This document shows positions 35,213 through 44,299 of a stretch of 64,000 nt of DNA, in pieces. The notes beneath the pieces are model-generated. The model did no database searches, had not been told where the DNA came from, and worked only from the letters and a program-made list of their open reading frames with translations. The stretch is from Corynebacterium kalinowskii. Its GTDB lineage: Bacteria; Actinomycetota; Actinomycetes; Mycobacteriales; Mycobacteriaceae. Made by a program: the position numbers and the translations under genes. Location of the stretch: positions 1,116,001 to 1,180,000 of the forward strand of contig NZ_CP046452.1 of assembly GCF_009734385.1 (NCBI RefSeq). Reading direction: 5' to 3'. The stretch's first letter is position 1. Each line of letters starts with the position of its first letter.

Positions 35213-36676
35213 TTACCTGTCGCGGCGTGACACCAGGATAGCCAGGATGGCTGAAGCGAGGCCTGCGACCACCAGCGACCATTCGATGATGTGACCGAAT
35301 CGTGACGCGATCGTACGGGTATCGCGCAGTGGCAGCGTATCGATCAGCGTCGCGGGCTGGAAAATCGCAGTCTTCTCGATAATGGAACCGTCTGGTCGGA
35401 TCAGCGCCGAGGATCCGGACGTCGCAGCGACAATCACCGCACGGTCCGTTTCTATGGCGCGCATCCGGCTCATCGCCATCTGCTGGTAGGTCATGTCGGT
35501 AAAGCCGAAGGTTGCGTTGTTGGTCGGTGTGGTCAGGATTTGCGCACCATTATCGACGGCCGTTCGCGCCGCCGCATCGAACGCAACCTCATAACACGTG
35601 GCGACGCCAACGGCGATTCCATTCATGTGCACTATCCCGTTGCCCGTGCCCGGCTGAAAGTTGCCGGCCATGTCCACAAAGGAAGAGAACTTCCGGAAAA
35701 AGTCCCGGTAAGGCATATACTCGCCAAAGGGCTGGAGGAACTTCTTGTGGTGATAGTCCCCTGTTGTTCCGTCAGCGTTGAATACAACCATCGTGTTGCG
35801 GGGCCCCACCTCATCAACAGTGATCGTGCCCACCAGAGTTGGGGCATTCACGTCCGCTACCGCTTCGGTAATGATTTTCCGAGCTTCCTGGTCTGCAAAC
35901 GGATTCACGTCCGAAGAATTCTCGGGCCAGATAACCAGGTCAACGGGCTCATCCACTTCTCCAGTCACCCGGGCGTGGTTAGCGAGCACTGCGCGGCGCT
36001 GGGCATTGAAGTCCAAACCCATGCGCGGCACGTTGCCCTGAATCGCGGCGACCTTGACTTCACCGGAATCCGGGATCGTTGGTGCGAACAAATTCAAGAC
36101 AGGGAAGCTCGCGACGACGAGTAGGCCTGCGATGGTCGTCGAAAAGCGCCGGCTCTGCGCTGCCCCCGCAATGCAGGCACCCGCGAGCACTGCGACGAAG
36201 GTGACCAGTGCAGGCCCGCCTATCGACGCCCATTGCGCCAGCGGCCCATCAATTTGACCCCAACCGAGTCTGCCCCAGGCGAAGCCGCCAAACGGCCAGT
36301 TGCTGCGCACAAACTCGGCAGAGATAAACCACAGTGCGAACGCGAGTGGGCCCCAATGTTTGAGGCGTGCGATCGGTACGGCGACGGCCCCGAAGACGAT
36401 GAAATACAACGATTCAGTGATCGCCAGTGCCACCCACGGGACAGCGCCGACGAACTCCCCCACCCACGGCAACAACGGCAGGTAGAGGCCCAATCCAAAG
36501 ACGAATCCGAGGAGAGCTCCGGTGCGTTTGCGAGGTGACTTGTCGCCCCACGTGTGTGAGAAGTAAAGCAGGCCGAGCCCAAGGATCCCGGCCCACCACC
36601 AGCCCAGCGGTTCGAAAGAGGTAAAGCAGGCTGCGCCGCCGAGCGCGGCGAGCAGCAGCCGAAGAACGAGGGTCAC
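35213..36676 (-). CDS. lnt: Apolipoprotein N-acyltransferase Lnt (Ppm2)
   Basis: Lnt adds the third acyl chain to the N-terminal Cys of lipoproteins in the membrane. The 487-residue protein has several N-terminal membrane helices and a C-terminal nitrilase-like domain with catalytic Glu in LVIWPENSSD, Lys in HHKKFLQPFGEYMP and Cys in VATCYEVAFD. In C. glutamicum this protein (Ppm2) acts with Ppm1, matching the operon here. Its start overlaps the fxsA stop (ATGA). Confidence 0.93.
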   Translation of the reverse strand: MTLVLRLLLAALGGAACFTSFEPLGWWWAGILGLGLLYFSHTWGDKSPRKRTGALLGFVFGLGLYLPLLPWVGEFVGAVPWVALAITESLYFIVFGAVAVPIARLKHWGPLAFALWFISAEFVRSNWPFGGFAWGRLGWGQIDGPLAQWASIGGPALVTFVAVLAGACIAGAAQSRRFSTTIAGLLVVASFPVLNLFAPTIPDSGEVKVAAIQGNVPRMGLDFNAQRRAVLANHARVTGEVDEPVDLVIWPENSSDVNPFADQEARKIITEAVADVNAPTLVGTITVDEVGPRNTMVVFNADGTTGDYHHKKFLQPFGEYMPYRDFFRKFSSFVDMAGNFQPGTGNGIVHMNGIAVGVATCYEVAFDAAARTAVDNGAQILTTPTNNATFGFTDMTYQQMAMSRMRAIETDRAVIVAATSGSSALIRPDGSIIEKTAIFQPATLIDTLPLRDTRTIASRFGHIIEWSLVVAGLASAILAILVSRRDR

Positions 36677-37167
36677 TTGAAGTCCTCCGGTTTGACGTTC
36701 TCAGACCAGTCGTGAATCTCTTCTTCGTCAATGACGGGCTTGTTTGGGTCCATGAAGGATCCGTAACTTGCCTGCTCGCGGTAGCGGTTGGCCTGTTCAA
36801 AGCCCTTCATGCCGAGGTTCTCCACCTTGACGCGCAGTTTCTTTGCCAACATCCCCCGCACGAGCGCGCGGGTTGGGGACAAAATGAAAAGAAGGCCCAG
36901 TACCGTCGTGACAAAGCCCGGCAGCGCGACCAGAATCGCGCCAGCGGCAAGCAAACCGTAGTCGCCGGCCAGACGGCCCGGATTAACCTTTTGCTGGTGC
37001 AACGCGACGCGCCCGATGCGCTTCATCTCAAAGGCTGCGAGCACCAGGCCGCCGAAAAAGGTCAGGAACAGGGCGACCAGCGCCCAACCGACGCCGATCA
37101 GCTGCGAGACACCCCAAAACGCGAGCGCCTCGATGAGGAAATACGGGATTGCAATGATGAGTGGCAC
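36673..37167 (-). CDS. fxsA: FxsA-family membrane protein
   Basis: The 164-residue protein has the FxsA layout: two N-terminal membrane helices (IPYFLIEALAFWGVSQLIGVGWALVALFL), a third pair later, and a basic-to-acidic tail. FxsA relates to exclusion of phage T7 in E. coli, but the cellular function is unknown. The start is GTG at 37167, partly inside a hairpin. It is the first gene of the fxsA-lnt-ppm1 operon. Confidence 0.85.
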   Translation of the reverse strand: MPLIIAIPYFLIEALAFWGVSQLIGVGWALVALFLTFFGGLVLAAFEMKRIGRVALHQQKVNPGRLAGDYGLLAAGAILVALPGFVTTVLGLLFILSPTRALVRGMLAKKLRVKVENLGMKGFEQANRYREQASYGSFMDPNKPVIDEEEIHDWSENVKPEDFK

Positions 37168-37189
37168 CCCACCACTGTAGATGGTGGGG
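37167..37189 (-). promoter_or_regulatory. Hairpin overlapping the fxsA start
   Basis: CCCCACCA (37167-37174) and TGGTGGGG (37182-37189) form a perfect 8-base-pair stem with a 7-base loop. On the minus strand it lies between the cobN stop and the fxsA GTG and touches that start codon, so it may end cobN transcripts or mask the fxsA start. No T run follows. Confidence 0.5.
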
Positions 37190-37212
37190 CTGAGAAAAGC
37201 GTGGAACCCCGA

Positions 37213-40200
37213 CTACCGGTCCTCCAGGTTGCCTTCCATATCCAAGAACGTCTGGCGCAGGGTGTCCAGGTCCTCCGCCGAAGGCTCGGACCACATGCCA
37301 CGGTCCGCTGCTTCTAACAGGCGTTCGGAGATGTCACGCAGCGCCCACGGGTTGGACTTTTCAAAGAATTCGCGCATCGTTTCATCGCGGACGTACTCCT
37401 GCGTCAAGGTCTCATACATCCAGTCATCCATGAGGCCCGTGGTGGCGTCGTAGCCAAACAGGTAGTCCACGGTGGCGGACATCTCGAACGCGCCCTTGTA
37501 TCCGTGGTTCCGCATAGCTTCCAGCCAGCGTGGGTTGACTACGCGGGCGCGGAACACGCGGCGGGATTCCTCGTGAAGGGTGCGGGTCTTCACGGTTTCC
37601 TGGCGAGTCGAATCTCCGATGTAGGCCTCCGGATCCTTACCGGTCAGGGCGCGCACAGTGGCGACCATGCCGCCGTGGAACTGGAAATAATCGTCCGAGT
37701 CAGCGATGTCGTGTTCCTGGGAGTCCACGTTCTTTGCTGCCACGGAGATGCGCTGGTAGGCCTCGCGCATCTCGTCTTTGGCTTCGACACCGTCGACACC
37801 GCGGCCGTAGGCGTAGCCTCCCCAGGTGGTGTACACCTCGGCGAGGTCCTGGTCATCACGCCAGTTGCCGGATTCGATGAGCTGCAGCAGGCCAGCGCCG
37901 TAAGTGCCCGGCTTGGAGCCGAAGATGCGGCGGATTGGCTTGCCAGCATCAGCGTGCGCCCGAACGAAATTCATGTCTGTTGGCTCGTCCAAGCCTGCAA
38001 CGAGCTGCACCGCATCATCGAGCAATGCCACCACGTGTGGGAAGGCATCGCGGAAGAAGCCGGAAATGCGGACGGTGACGTCGATGCGCGGGCGCCCCAG
38101 CTCTTCCAGCGGGATCACCTGCAAATCAATGACGCGCCTGGAAGCCTCGTCCCACACCGGGCGCACGCCCAGCAGCGCGAAAACTTCGGCGATGTCGTCA
38201 CCCGACGTTCGCATCGCGGAGGTGCCCCAGACCGAAAGGCCGACGGACTTCGGGTGCTCGCCGTGCTCCGCGAGGTAACGCTCGACCAGCGAATCAGCCA
38301 GTAGCTGGCCCGTCTCCCAGGCCAACCGGCTCGGGATCGACTTCGGATCCACTGAGTAGAAATTGCGACCGGTCGGCAGCACGTTGAGTAGGCCACGCAT
38401 CGGGGAACCAGACGGACCCGCTTCAATGAACTCGCCGTTCAGCGCGCGCAGGATCTGCGTGATCTCGCGCGGGGTCTGCTGCAGGCGGGGCACCATCTCC
38501 GTGCAGGCGAACCGCAGGATGTCCTTCACCTGCTCCGGAGCCTCAAGCTTTTCGACGGCCTCAGCTGCCCACCCTGCTTCCGCAAGCTGCGTCAGCAGTT
38601 GTTTGGCTTGAGATTCGACCTCGTCCACGCGGGCGCGAGTCTCGTCCCCTGCCTCGGACAGGCCAAAGGCTTCACGCAGACCGGCGACCGACTGCTCGCC
38701 GCCCCAAAGCTGGCGGGCGCGCAGCATGGCGAGGACGAGCTCGACCAGGACTTCGCCTTCGATCGGCTCACCGAGGATGTGCAGGCCGCCGCGGATGGCG
38801 ACGTCCTTGATCTCGCAGAGCCAGCCGTCGATGTGCATGAGCATGTCATCGAAGACTTCTTCGTCCGGGCGCTCCTCCCATCCCAGGTCCTGGTCCATCT
38901 TGGCCGCCGTCAATAGGGTCCAGATTTCCTGGCGGATGGCCGGAAGCTTGGAGGGGTCCATAGCGGAGATGTTCTGGTGCTCGTCGAGGAGCTGCTCCAG
39001 GCGGGTGATGTCGCCGTAGGATTCAGCGCGGGACATCGGCGGGATCATGTGGTCGACCAGCACGGCGTGTGCGCGGCGCTTGGCCTGGGTGCCCTCGCCT
39101 GGGTCGTTGACCAGGAACGGGTAGATGAGCGGGATGTCCGCGATGGCCTGGTCGGTGTAGCACTCGGCGGACATGCCGACGGTCTTGCCCGGCAGCCATT
39201 CCATATTGCCGTGCTTGCCCATGTGGACGATCGCATCGGCTCCAAACACGCTGCGCAGCCAGTGGTAAGTGCCCAGGTAGTGGTGGTTCGCCGGCAGGTC
39301 AGGGTCGTGGTAGATGCCCACCGGGTTCTCGCCGAAACCGCGCGGTGGCTGCACCATCACGACGACGTTGCCAAACTGCAGAACAGCGATGTAGATCTCT
39401 CCCGTGCTTGGGTTCACGTAGTGCGTGCCAGGGGCCTCGCCCCAGTGCTCGGTCATTTCTGCTTGAGTGGCTTGAGGGAGGGTGGCGAAGTACTCTTCAT
39501 ACGCTTCGCGCGAGAGCTTCAACGGGTTGTTCGCCAGCACTTCTTCGGTTAGCCACTCGGGGTCGTGGCCGCCGGCCTCGATGATGGCGTGCATGAAGGC
39601 GTCGCCGTCCATGTTGGCGTAGCCAGGGATCTTAGTCAGGTCGCCAAGATCGTAGCCCGCCTCGACCATGGCCTTGAGCACGCGCAACGTTGAAGCCGGG
39701 GTGTCCAGGCCGACGGCGTTGCCGATGCGGGCGTGCTTAGTCGGGTACGCCGAGAGCATGACAGCGATCTTCTTCTCGGAATTCGCCAAAGCCCGCAGGC
39801 GCGCGTGCCTCACCGCGATTCCTGCCAGTCGTTCGCAACGCTCCGCATCCGGGACATAGGCGATGAGGCCGTCGGAGTCGTACTCCTTGAAGGAGAATGG
39901 CACGGTGATGATACGGCCGTCGAACTCCGGCACCGCCACCTGCGTTGCCACGTCAAGCGGGGTCAAACCGTCGTCGTTTTCGTCCCAGTCGGCGCGAGGC
40001 GTGGTGAGCGCGAGGCCCTGGATGATCGGAATATTGAGGGCTGCGAGCTCTGCGACGTCCCATGCTTCGTCGTCGCCACCAGCCTGCGCAGCGGCCGGTT
40101 TGGTGCCGCCAGCAGCGAGGACGGTGGTGATGGCGGCATCCGTCTTGGCGAGCTCGGCAAGCAATTCCGGCGCGGCCTGGCGTAGCGACGCCGTGAAGAT

Positions 40201-40776
40201 CGGCAGCGCAGTCGCACCCTGCTCCTCGATAGCGCGGGACAGGGCCTTGATGTATTCGGTGTTACCCGCCAAGTGCTGGGCGCGGTAATAGAGCACGGCG
40301 ATGCGCGGACCAGTTGGGGCATCTCCGGTCGCCCAGGTATTGCGCTCCAAGAATCCCCACATCGGCATGTGTTCCGGTTCGTCGAAGCCGTAGCCGGTGA
40401 GCAGGATTGTGTCCGAGAGGAAGCGGTAGAGGTGCTCCAGGTTCTTGGCGGAGCCCTCGGCCAGATAGGTGTGGGCGGTCGTCGTCACGCCCGCTGGCAC
40501 GGTGGACAGCTCAGTGAGCTCGGCGTCCACGGCCAGCTCGCCCGAGACCGCCACAGTGGGAATGCCGGTCTTCAGTACGGCTTCCAGGCCAGCCTCCCAG
40601 GCGCGCTTGCCACCGAGCAGCCTGACGACTGCGATGGATGCATCGCCCAGCCACTCTGCGACCTGGTCGGCCTTCAGCGACATTGGGTTGGCGTACTTGA
40701 ACTCGACGTTCTCGGCCTCGTTGGCGGCTTTGGCGGAGAGCAGGTCAGTATCCGAAGTGGACAGCAGGGCAATCAC
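37213..40776 (-). CDS. cobN: Cobaltochelatase large subunit CobN
   Basis: CobN inserts cobalt into hydrogenobyrinic acid a,c-diamide in the aerobic cobalamin pathway, working with CobS and CobT or ChlI/ChlD-like ATPases encoded elsewhere. The 1187-residue protein shows magnesium-chelatase H-type blocks such as NFYSVDPKSIPSRLAWETGQ, ALLGVRPVWDEASRRV and RIFGSKPGTYGAGLLQLIESGNW. The GTG at 40776 has AAGGA upstream. A cobalamin riboswitch precedes it, so its expression should fall when B12 is plentiful. Confidence 0.96.
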   Translation of the reverse strand: MIALLSTSDTDLLSAKAANEAENVEFKYANPMSLKADQVAEWLGDASIAVVRLLGGKRAWEAGLEAVLKTGIPTVAVSGELAVDAELTELSTVPAGVTTTAHTYLAEGSAKNLEHLYRFLSDTILLTGYGFDEPEHMPMWGFLERNTWATGDAPTGPRIAVLYYRAQHLAGNTEYIKALSRAIEEQGATALPIFTASLRQAAPELLAELAKTDAAITTVLAAGGTKPAAAQAGGDDEAWDVAELAALNIPIIQGLALTTPRADWDENDDGLTPLDVATQVAVPEFDGRIITVPFSFKEYDSDGLIAYVPDAERCERLAGIAVRHARLRALANSEKKIAVMLSAYPTKHARIGNAVGLDTPASTLRVLKAMVEAGYDLGDLTKIPGYANMDGDAFMHAIIEAGGHDPEWLTEEVLANNPLKLSREAYEEYFATLPQATQAEMTEHWGEAPGTHYVNPSTGEIYIAVLQFGNVVVMVQPPRGFGENPVGIYHDPDLPANHHYLGTYHWLRSVFGADAIVHMGKHGNMEWLPGKTVGMSAECYTDQAIADIPLIYPFLVNDPGEGTQAKRRAHAVLVDHMIPPMSRAESYGDITRLEQLLDEHQNISAMDPSKLPAIRQEIWTLLTAAKMDQDLGWEERPDEEVFDDMLMHIDGWLCEIKDVAIRGGLHILGEPIEGEVLVELVLAMLRARQLWGGEQSVAGLREAFGLSEAGDETRARVDEVESQAKQLLTQLAEAGWAAEAVEKLEAPEQVKDILRFACTEMVPRLQQTPREITQILRALNGEFIEAGPSGSPMRGLLNVLPTGRNFYSVDPKSIPSRLAWETGQLLADSLVERYLAEHGEHPKSVGLSVWGTSAMRTSGDDIAEVFALLGVRPVWDEASRRVIDLQVIPLEELGRPRIDVTVRISGFFRDAFPHVVALLDDAVQLVAGLDEPTDMNFVRAHADAGKPIRRIFGSKPGTYGAGLLQLIESGNWRDDQDLAEVYTTWGGYAYGRGVDGVEAKDEMREAYQRISVAAKNVDSQEHDIADSDDYFQFHGGMVATVRALTGKDPEAYIGDSTRQETVKTRTLHEESRRVFRARVVNPRWLEAMRNHGYKGAFEMSATVDYLFGYDATTGLMDDWMYETLTQEYVRDETMREFFEKSNPWALRDISERLLEAADRGMWSEPSAEDLDTLRQTFLDMEGNLEDR

Positions 40777-40847
40777 GTGTGGTTAGTCCTTACAAATGCA
40801 GTGGTCAGGGTTACGCGCCCATTCGCTGCGTCACACAAAAGACGGGG

Positions 40848-40948
40848 TTGCAGGTCTGACTGTGACAGTGGCGCGACCGACCGGACTTGCACCGGATTCC
40901 GCGAGACCCCTCATGTGACACTGGCATGATTGTGGCGTACCTGACATG
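40848..40948 (-). promoter_or_regulatory. Cobalamin riboswitch of cobN
   Basis: On the minus strand the core segments of the B12 aptamer are seen in order: CAGGT (P1 5' side, 40943-40939), AATCCGGTGCAAGTCCGG, then the B12 box GCGCCACTGTCACA, and ACCTGC (P1 3' side, 40855-40850). P1 pairing closes the fold. The 70-base stretch between it and the cobN GTG should hold the expression platform. Ends are approximate. Confidence 0.9.
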
Positions 40949-41034
40949 GTACGTGACGGACCTCTTAGGACCAGTTTGGGCATCACGTTACAAACAATTG
41001 CATTCACTTTGCTCTTGACATGATCTAATATAGA

Positions 41035-41045
41035 CAAGTAACTTG
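41035..41045. promoter_or_regulatory. CAAGT-A-ACTTG operator-like repeat before marR
   Basis: A perfect 5-base inverted repeat with a single-base centre lies five bases before the marR ATG, behind TTGACA at 41015-41020. The position fits autorepression by the encoded MarR protein. Confidence 0.5.
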
Positions 41046-41050
41046 AACAT

Positions 41051-41500
41051 ATGACTTGTGTAAATGGATTTCCGGAATCATCATTGCAGTCTTTGATTGC
41101 AGAAGCCTTCGATCGACAAACCTCAGATTTACTCAAATACTGGCATGATCGCGGACACGAGAAACTGACGATTAGTCATTTTCTTAACGTTTTGCGTTTT
41201 GTGTCTCAAGAAGGCATTCGGCCGGCCCGAATTTCGGAGCTTTCTGGCATCTCCCAACAAGGAACCAGCTTGCTCATAACCGAGTTGGTTTCACTGGGGT
41301 ATGTTGACCGGACCCCAGATCCAGCAGACAAACGTGCCCAGGTAGTTCGTTGGAGCGAAAAGGGGCTAGCGGTCGCTTGGGTGACTGAAACTTGGTTCAG
41401 AGAGTGTGAGAAAAACTGGCGTAATCACCTAGGCGACCAAGCTGTAGAAGGCGCATTCTTGACCTTGCAGCACGTCATCAGCGAAGGAAGAGAAAAGTGA
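41051..41500 (+). CDS. MarR-family transcriptional regulator
   Basis: The 149-residue protein has a MarR winged helix: FLNVLRFVSQEGIRPARISELSGISQQGTSLLITELVSLGYVDRTPDPADKRAQVVRWSEKG, with the typical DKRA wing residues. It is followed by two small membrane proteins with overlapping or near-touching starts, so it probably controls them and itself. The DNA is AT-richer than the cobalamin genes around it, suggesting an accessory origin. Confidence 0.88.
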   Translation: MTCVNGFPESSLQSLIAEAFDRQTSDLLKYWHDRGHEKLTISHFLNVLRFVSQEGIRPARISELSGISQQGTSLLITELVSLGYVDRTPDPADKRAQVVRWSEKGLAVAWVTETWFRECEKNWRNHLGDQAVEGAFLTLQHVISEGREK

Positions 41501-41733
41501 AGGCACTACTGAAGTGGGCCGGTTTGATAACTGCTATCCCGGTCACCTTGCTCGGTGTGCTTTGGGCTGCTCAGGGCTTCGGACTCGTGGAAATTGACCC
41601 CATAGCCTGCGTTGGTGATTGCCAACCGCTCAAAGGCCCAAACTGGAGGTGGGCAGTGGCCGGAGTTTTGACTGTTATTGGTGGGATGACAGGAGTGCTA
41701 GTGCTCACTCGTTCCTTGAGACCAAAGAGGTAA
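41497..41733 (+). CDS. Small two-helix membrane protein
   Basis: The 78-residue protein starts at a GTG that overlaps the marR stop (GTGA), so it is coupled to the regulator. It has two hydrophobic helices (WAGLITAIPVTLLGVLWAAQGF and WAVAGVLTVIGGMTGVLVL) joined by a loop with a Cys pair (IACVGDCQ). No family is recognised. It may be a target of the MarR regulator. Confidence 0.7.
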   Translation: MKALLKWAGLITAIPVTLLGVLWAAQGFGLVEIDPIACVGDCQPLKGPNWRWAVAGVLTVIGGMTGVLVLTRSLRPKR

Positions 41734-41736
41734 AAA

Positions 41737-42105
41737 TTGGCATATTGGAAAAGAACTGCTGAGGTTTCCCTAGGTTTCGGTTCGGCGGGGTTTGGCTTTA
41801 TCGCGTTGATTCGGCCGAGACTCTTAGTCCCAAATGATCAATCCGTGGCTTCCTACTATTCACTTATGTTTGCCTCCCGAGCTGTTCCTCTGGGCATCGT
41901 GTTCGGTTTGTCAGCCGCCCGAGGCAAAATTGGTCCGGATCTGCTCACGGTGATGGTTGTAAGTCAAGCATTGGATTCTGTGCTCGGCGCTGCTTTTAGG
42001 AGCCCTGGACAAACGATTTCTGCTGGGCTGGCTGCAACGCTGCTGGGATTGAAACTGGCGGATCAAAGCTTTTCCTACAATGAAGTGGGATGCGGTAAAA
42101 CATAA
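41737..42105 (+). CDS. Four-helix membrane protein, unknown
   Basis: The 122-residue protein starts at TTG with AAAGAGG six bases upstream, three bases after the previous stop. It has about four hydrophobic segments (EVSLGFGSAGFGFIALI, LMFASRAVPLGIVFGLSAA, LLTVMVVSQALDSVLGAAF and GLAATLLGLKLA). Similar small proteins are grouped as DUF4267, but I am not sure of that. It is the third gene of the marR set. Confidence 0.65.
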   Translation: MAYWKRTAEVSLGFGSAGFGFIALIRPRLLVPNDQSVASYYSLMFASRAVPLGIVFGLSAARGKIGPDLLTVMVVSQALDSVLGAAFRSPGQTISAGLAATLLGLKLADQSFSYNEVGCGKT

Positions 42106-42272
42106 ATCGGCATGGCTGTCTAAAACCAAGTCTTCCCTCCCCAAGGGCTTCACAGCGTGCCCAATTGGTTACGCAATTCCTCTCCGGGCTATTTCATCAC
42201 CTATAGCGAGAGAATTCGATTGCTCGTATGGATCGCTCGCGGACTCGATTTGCCGACTTTAGACTAGGCAGC

Positions 42273-42929
42273 ATGGCCCTGTTCAACCGTGTACCTCGTG
42301 CCCAATCCCCCGTCCTCCACACTTTGATTGCAGACCATTCCATCCTGACTCTAGAAGCTCAGGAAACACTCGGCGATTACGCTGGTGACGAAGATTGGGC
42401 TGTAGATATTTCCACCGGCACGATCAGCTTCGGCGAGTCCATCTTTCCTGTGCAGGTGCTGGGCACCCTGGAAGGTTCAGTGTGGCAGTGGGCCTGGCAC
42501 GATAGGGGCTTTGCCGATCGCCTCGATCACCCAGCTATTAGTGGAATCACCGAGCTGCGAGGTCGCGCACAGGAACTGCAGATTCCCGAATTTGCGGAAC
42601 CTGCCATCAAAATCGACGAGCTAAGCAACCTCGGTCTGCTGCCCGGCGCTGGGTTGGCATCCGTGGCTGCACAGTTGATTGGATTCAATGCCTTCTTCGG
42701 CGGAGATACTGGTCAAGCTACGATGTTTTTCGCCGTGGACGTTCCACTTGATGAACCCAAGATGGAAGATCTCAACCGCTACACCCAACAGGCATTCCAC
42801 AACACGGACAACATTGAGGACGCACTTCGACTGTGGGCTGCCAAGCGTAACTCGCGCGTTTCAGAAATCGACGGTGGAATCAAAGTAATGCTGCCAGACA
42901 GCACCTTCTGCGAGTTTTTCCTCAACTAG
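42273..42929 (+). CDS. Conserved protein of unknown function (DUF6882-like)
   Basis: The 218-residue protein has no signal or membrane helix. It begins ALFNRVPRAQSPVLHTL and contains blocks VQVLGTLEGSVWQWAWHD and ALRLWAAKRNSR, which recall DUF6882-type proteins. TAGACT ends seven bases before the ATG, so the message is probably leaderless; the longer start at 42228 is unsupported. It converges with the lipase gene with a four-base overlap. Confidence 0.65.
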   Translation: MALFNRVPRAQSPVLHTLIADHSILTLEAQETLGDYAGDEDWAVDISTGTISFGESIFPVQVLGTLEGSVWQWAWHDRGFADRLDHPAISGITELRGRAQELQIPEFAEPAIKIDELSNLGLLPGAGLASVAAQLIGFNAFFGGDTGQATMFFAVDVPLDEPKMEDLNRYTQQAFHNTDNIEDALRLWAAKRNSRVSEIDGGIKVMLPDSTFCEFFLN

Positions 42930-44203
42930 CGCAGACGCTCCAGTAACCACTCCATCTGCTGCGGCACCGATAGATAGTACGGCAGGAAGTGATTCGCACC
43001 AGTCCGTCCGGGTAGGCGCGGTAATCGGGACTCGACGTAGGAGACTTCTCCGTCCAGCTCAAGCCACCTGTCGCGTAACGCACGCACTTGTTGCACAGGA
43101 ATCACGTCGTCATTGCGGGAGCCCCACAACCGGGTCGGGATCGTCGGCGCTGAGTGGCCGAGTTCTTGGCGTCGCAAAGCTGCGGTGACGGCGGGCAAAG
43201 ATGCCACGACTTGGGCGAAAGACCGGCCATCAACCGTCCAATCGCGTGTGCGCTCGTAACCACTCGCAAAGACGGTGCCGCCCGCACAAGTGGTGATGTT
43301 GGCAAGAATCTTTTTGCGACCATGTTCGTTGAACAGTGGCCACAGCTGCTCCCACAGCTCGGGAGTCTCCACCATCAGACCGGCAACAGAATAGGCAAGA
43401 GTTCCGACCACCAGCGAGCCGTCCACATGCTTCATTACCTCTTCGAGCGTGGACGGCGGCGCGCCCACCACGGCAGCGCGCACGGGTAGCACTGGGTTTT
43501 GCGCGCACCAACCTACTGCCCCGCCACCTTGGGAAAAGCCCCACAAGCCGATGGGTTGATCCTCGCTGATACCCAAGGTGCGCGCGGCTCTGAGCGCATC
43601 ATAGAGCGACTGGCCGGCTGCGATGTGGTCGACGTAGTACTGGATGTGCGCATCAGGGTCGCGCGGGTAGTCAATGAAGACCACATCGCAGCCCTGTCGC
43701 AGGAACGCGAGCATGACGGGCAGCTCATAGGCCATGATCACATCCTTTGGCTCCTCGCGGAAGATCTTGAAACCGATCGCTGAACTGTGCGAGGGGTCGC
43801 AATGCTGTGCCACGCCCTGGGTGGACGGGGCAAAACCGATGACGGGACGTGTTGTGCCCGACCAGGGCTTTTCCGAGCGAATCAGTGCTCCCGTCGCGGT
43901 GAGCTGCCTACCGTGGGAATCCGTAGTCACGTATTCGAAGCGCTTCGCGTTTCTCGGGTTCTTGCCTGCACCCAGAAAGTGCAGCGCACCAACATCGGTG
44001 ACGGTGCCAGGCTCCATCCCAAAAACGCGTTCCGAACCGCCGAAATGAGGGACCTTAACATCAGTGACGATGTGGCGCTTCACGGGTTGTCGACGCAGGA
44101 GAAAGCGGAGGAAGTCCGCTCTCAGTGGTGCGGAAACTCGCGCTAGAAGAGAGGCATCGGCAAGCCGGTAACCTCGAAGCTTCTCGGGGCGCTGGGAGAA
44201 CAT
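42926..44203 (-). CDS. Lipase-family alpha/beta hydrolase
   Basis: The 425-residue protein matches the secretory lipase (LIP) family of actinobacteria, with the nucleophile elbow GLWGFSQGGGAVGWCA, Asp in RNDDVIPVQQ and His in GANHFLPYYL. Unlike most family members it has no visible signal peptide; the start is Arg- and Leu-rich but not a signal. TATTCT ends seven bases before the ATG, so the message is probably leaderless. The true substrate is unknown. Confidence 0.82.
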   Translation of the reverse strand: MFSQRPEKLRGYRLADASLLARVSAPLRADFLRFLLRRQPVKRHIVTDVKVPHFGGSERVFGMEPGTVTDVGALHFLGAGKNPRNAKRFEYVTTDSHGRQLTATGALIRSEKPWSGTTRPVIGFAPSTQGVAQHCDPSHSSAIGFKIFREEPKDVIMAYELPVMLAFLRQGCDVVFIDYPRDPDAHIQYYVDHIAAGQSLYDALRAARTLGISEDQPIGLWGFSQGGGAVGWCAQNPVLPVRAAVVGAPPSTLEEVMKHVDGSLVVGTLAYSVAGLMVETPELWEQLWPLFNEHGRKKILANITTCAGGTVFASGYERTRDWTVDGRSFAQVVASLPAVTAALRRQELGHSAPTIPTRLWGSRNDDVIPVQQVRALRDRWLELDGEVSYVESRLPRLPGRTGANHFLPYYLSVPQQMEWLLERLR

Positions 44204-44299
44204 GGATTCCAGAATACTGAGATGAGGCGAAATTGTCGGTCCATAGCGCGCGTACCCGCCTATCGCGCGTCCCGTTGCAGAGTAGATGAACTAACAGGC

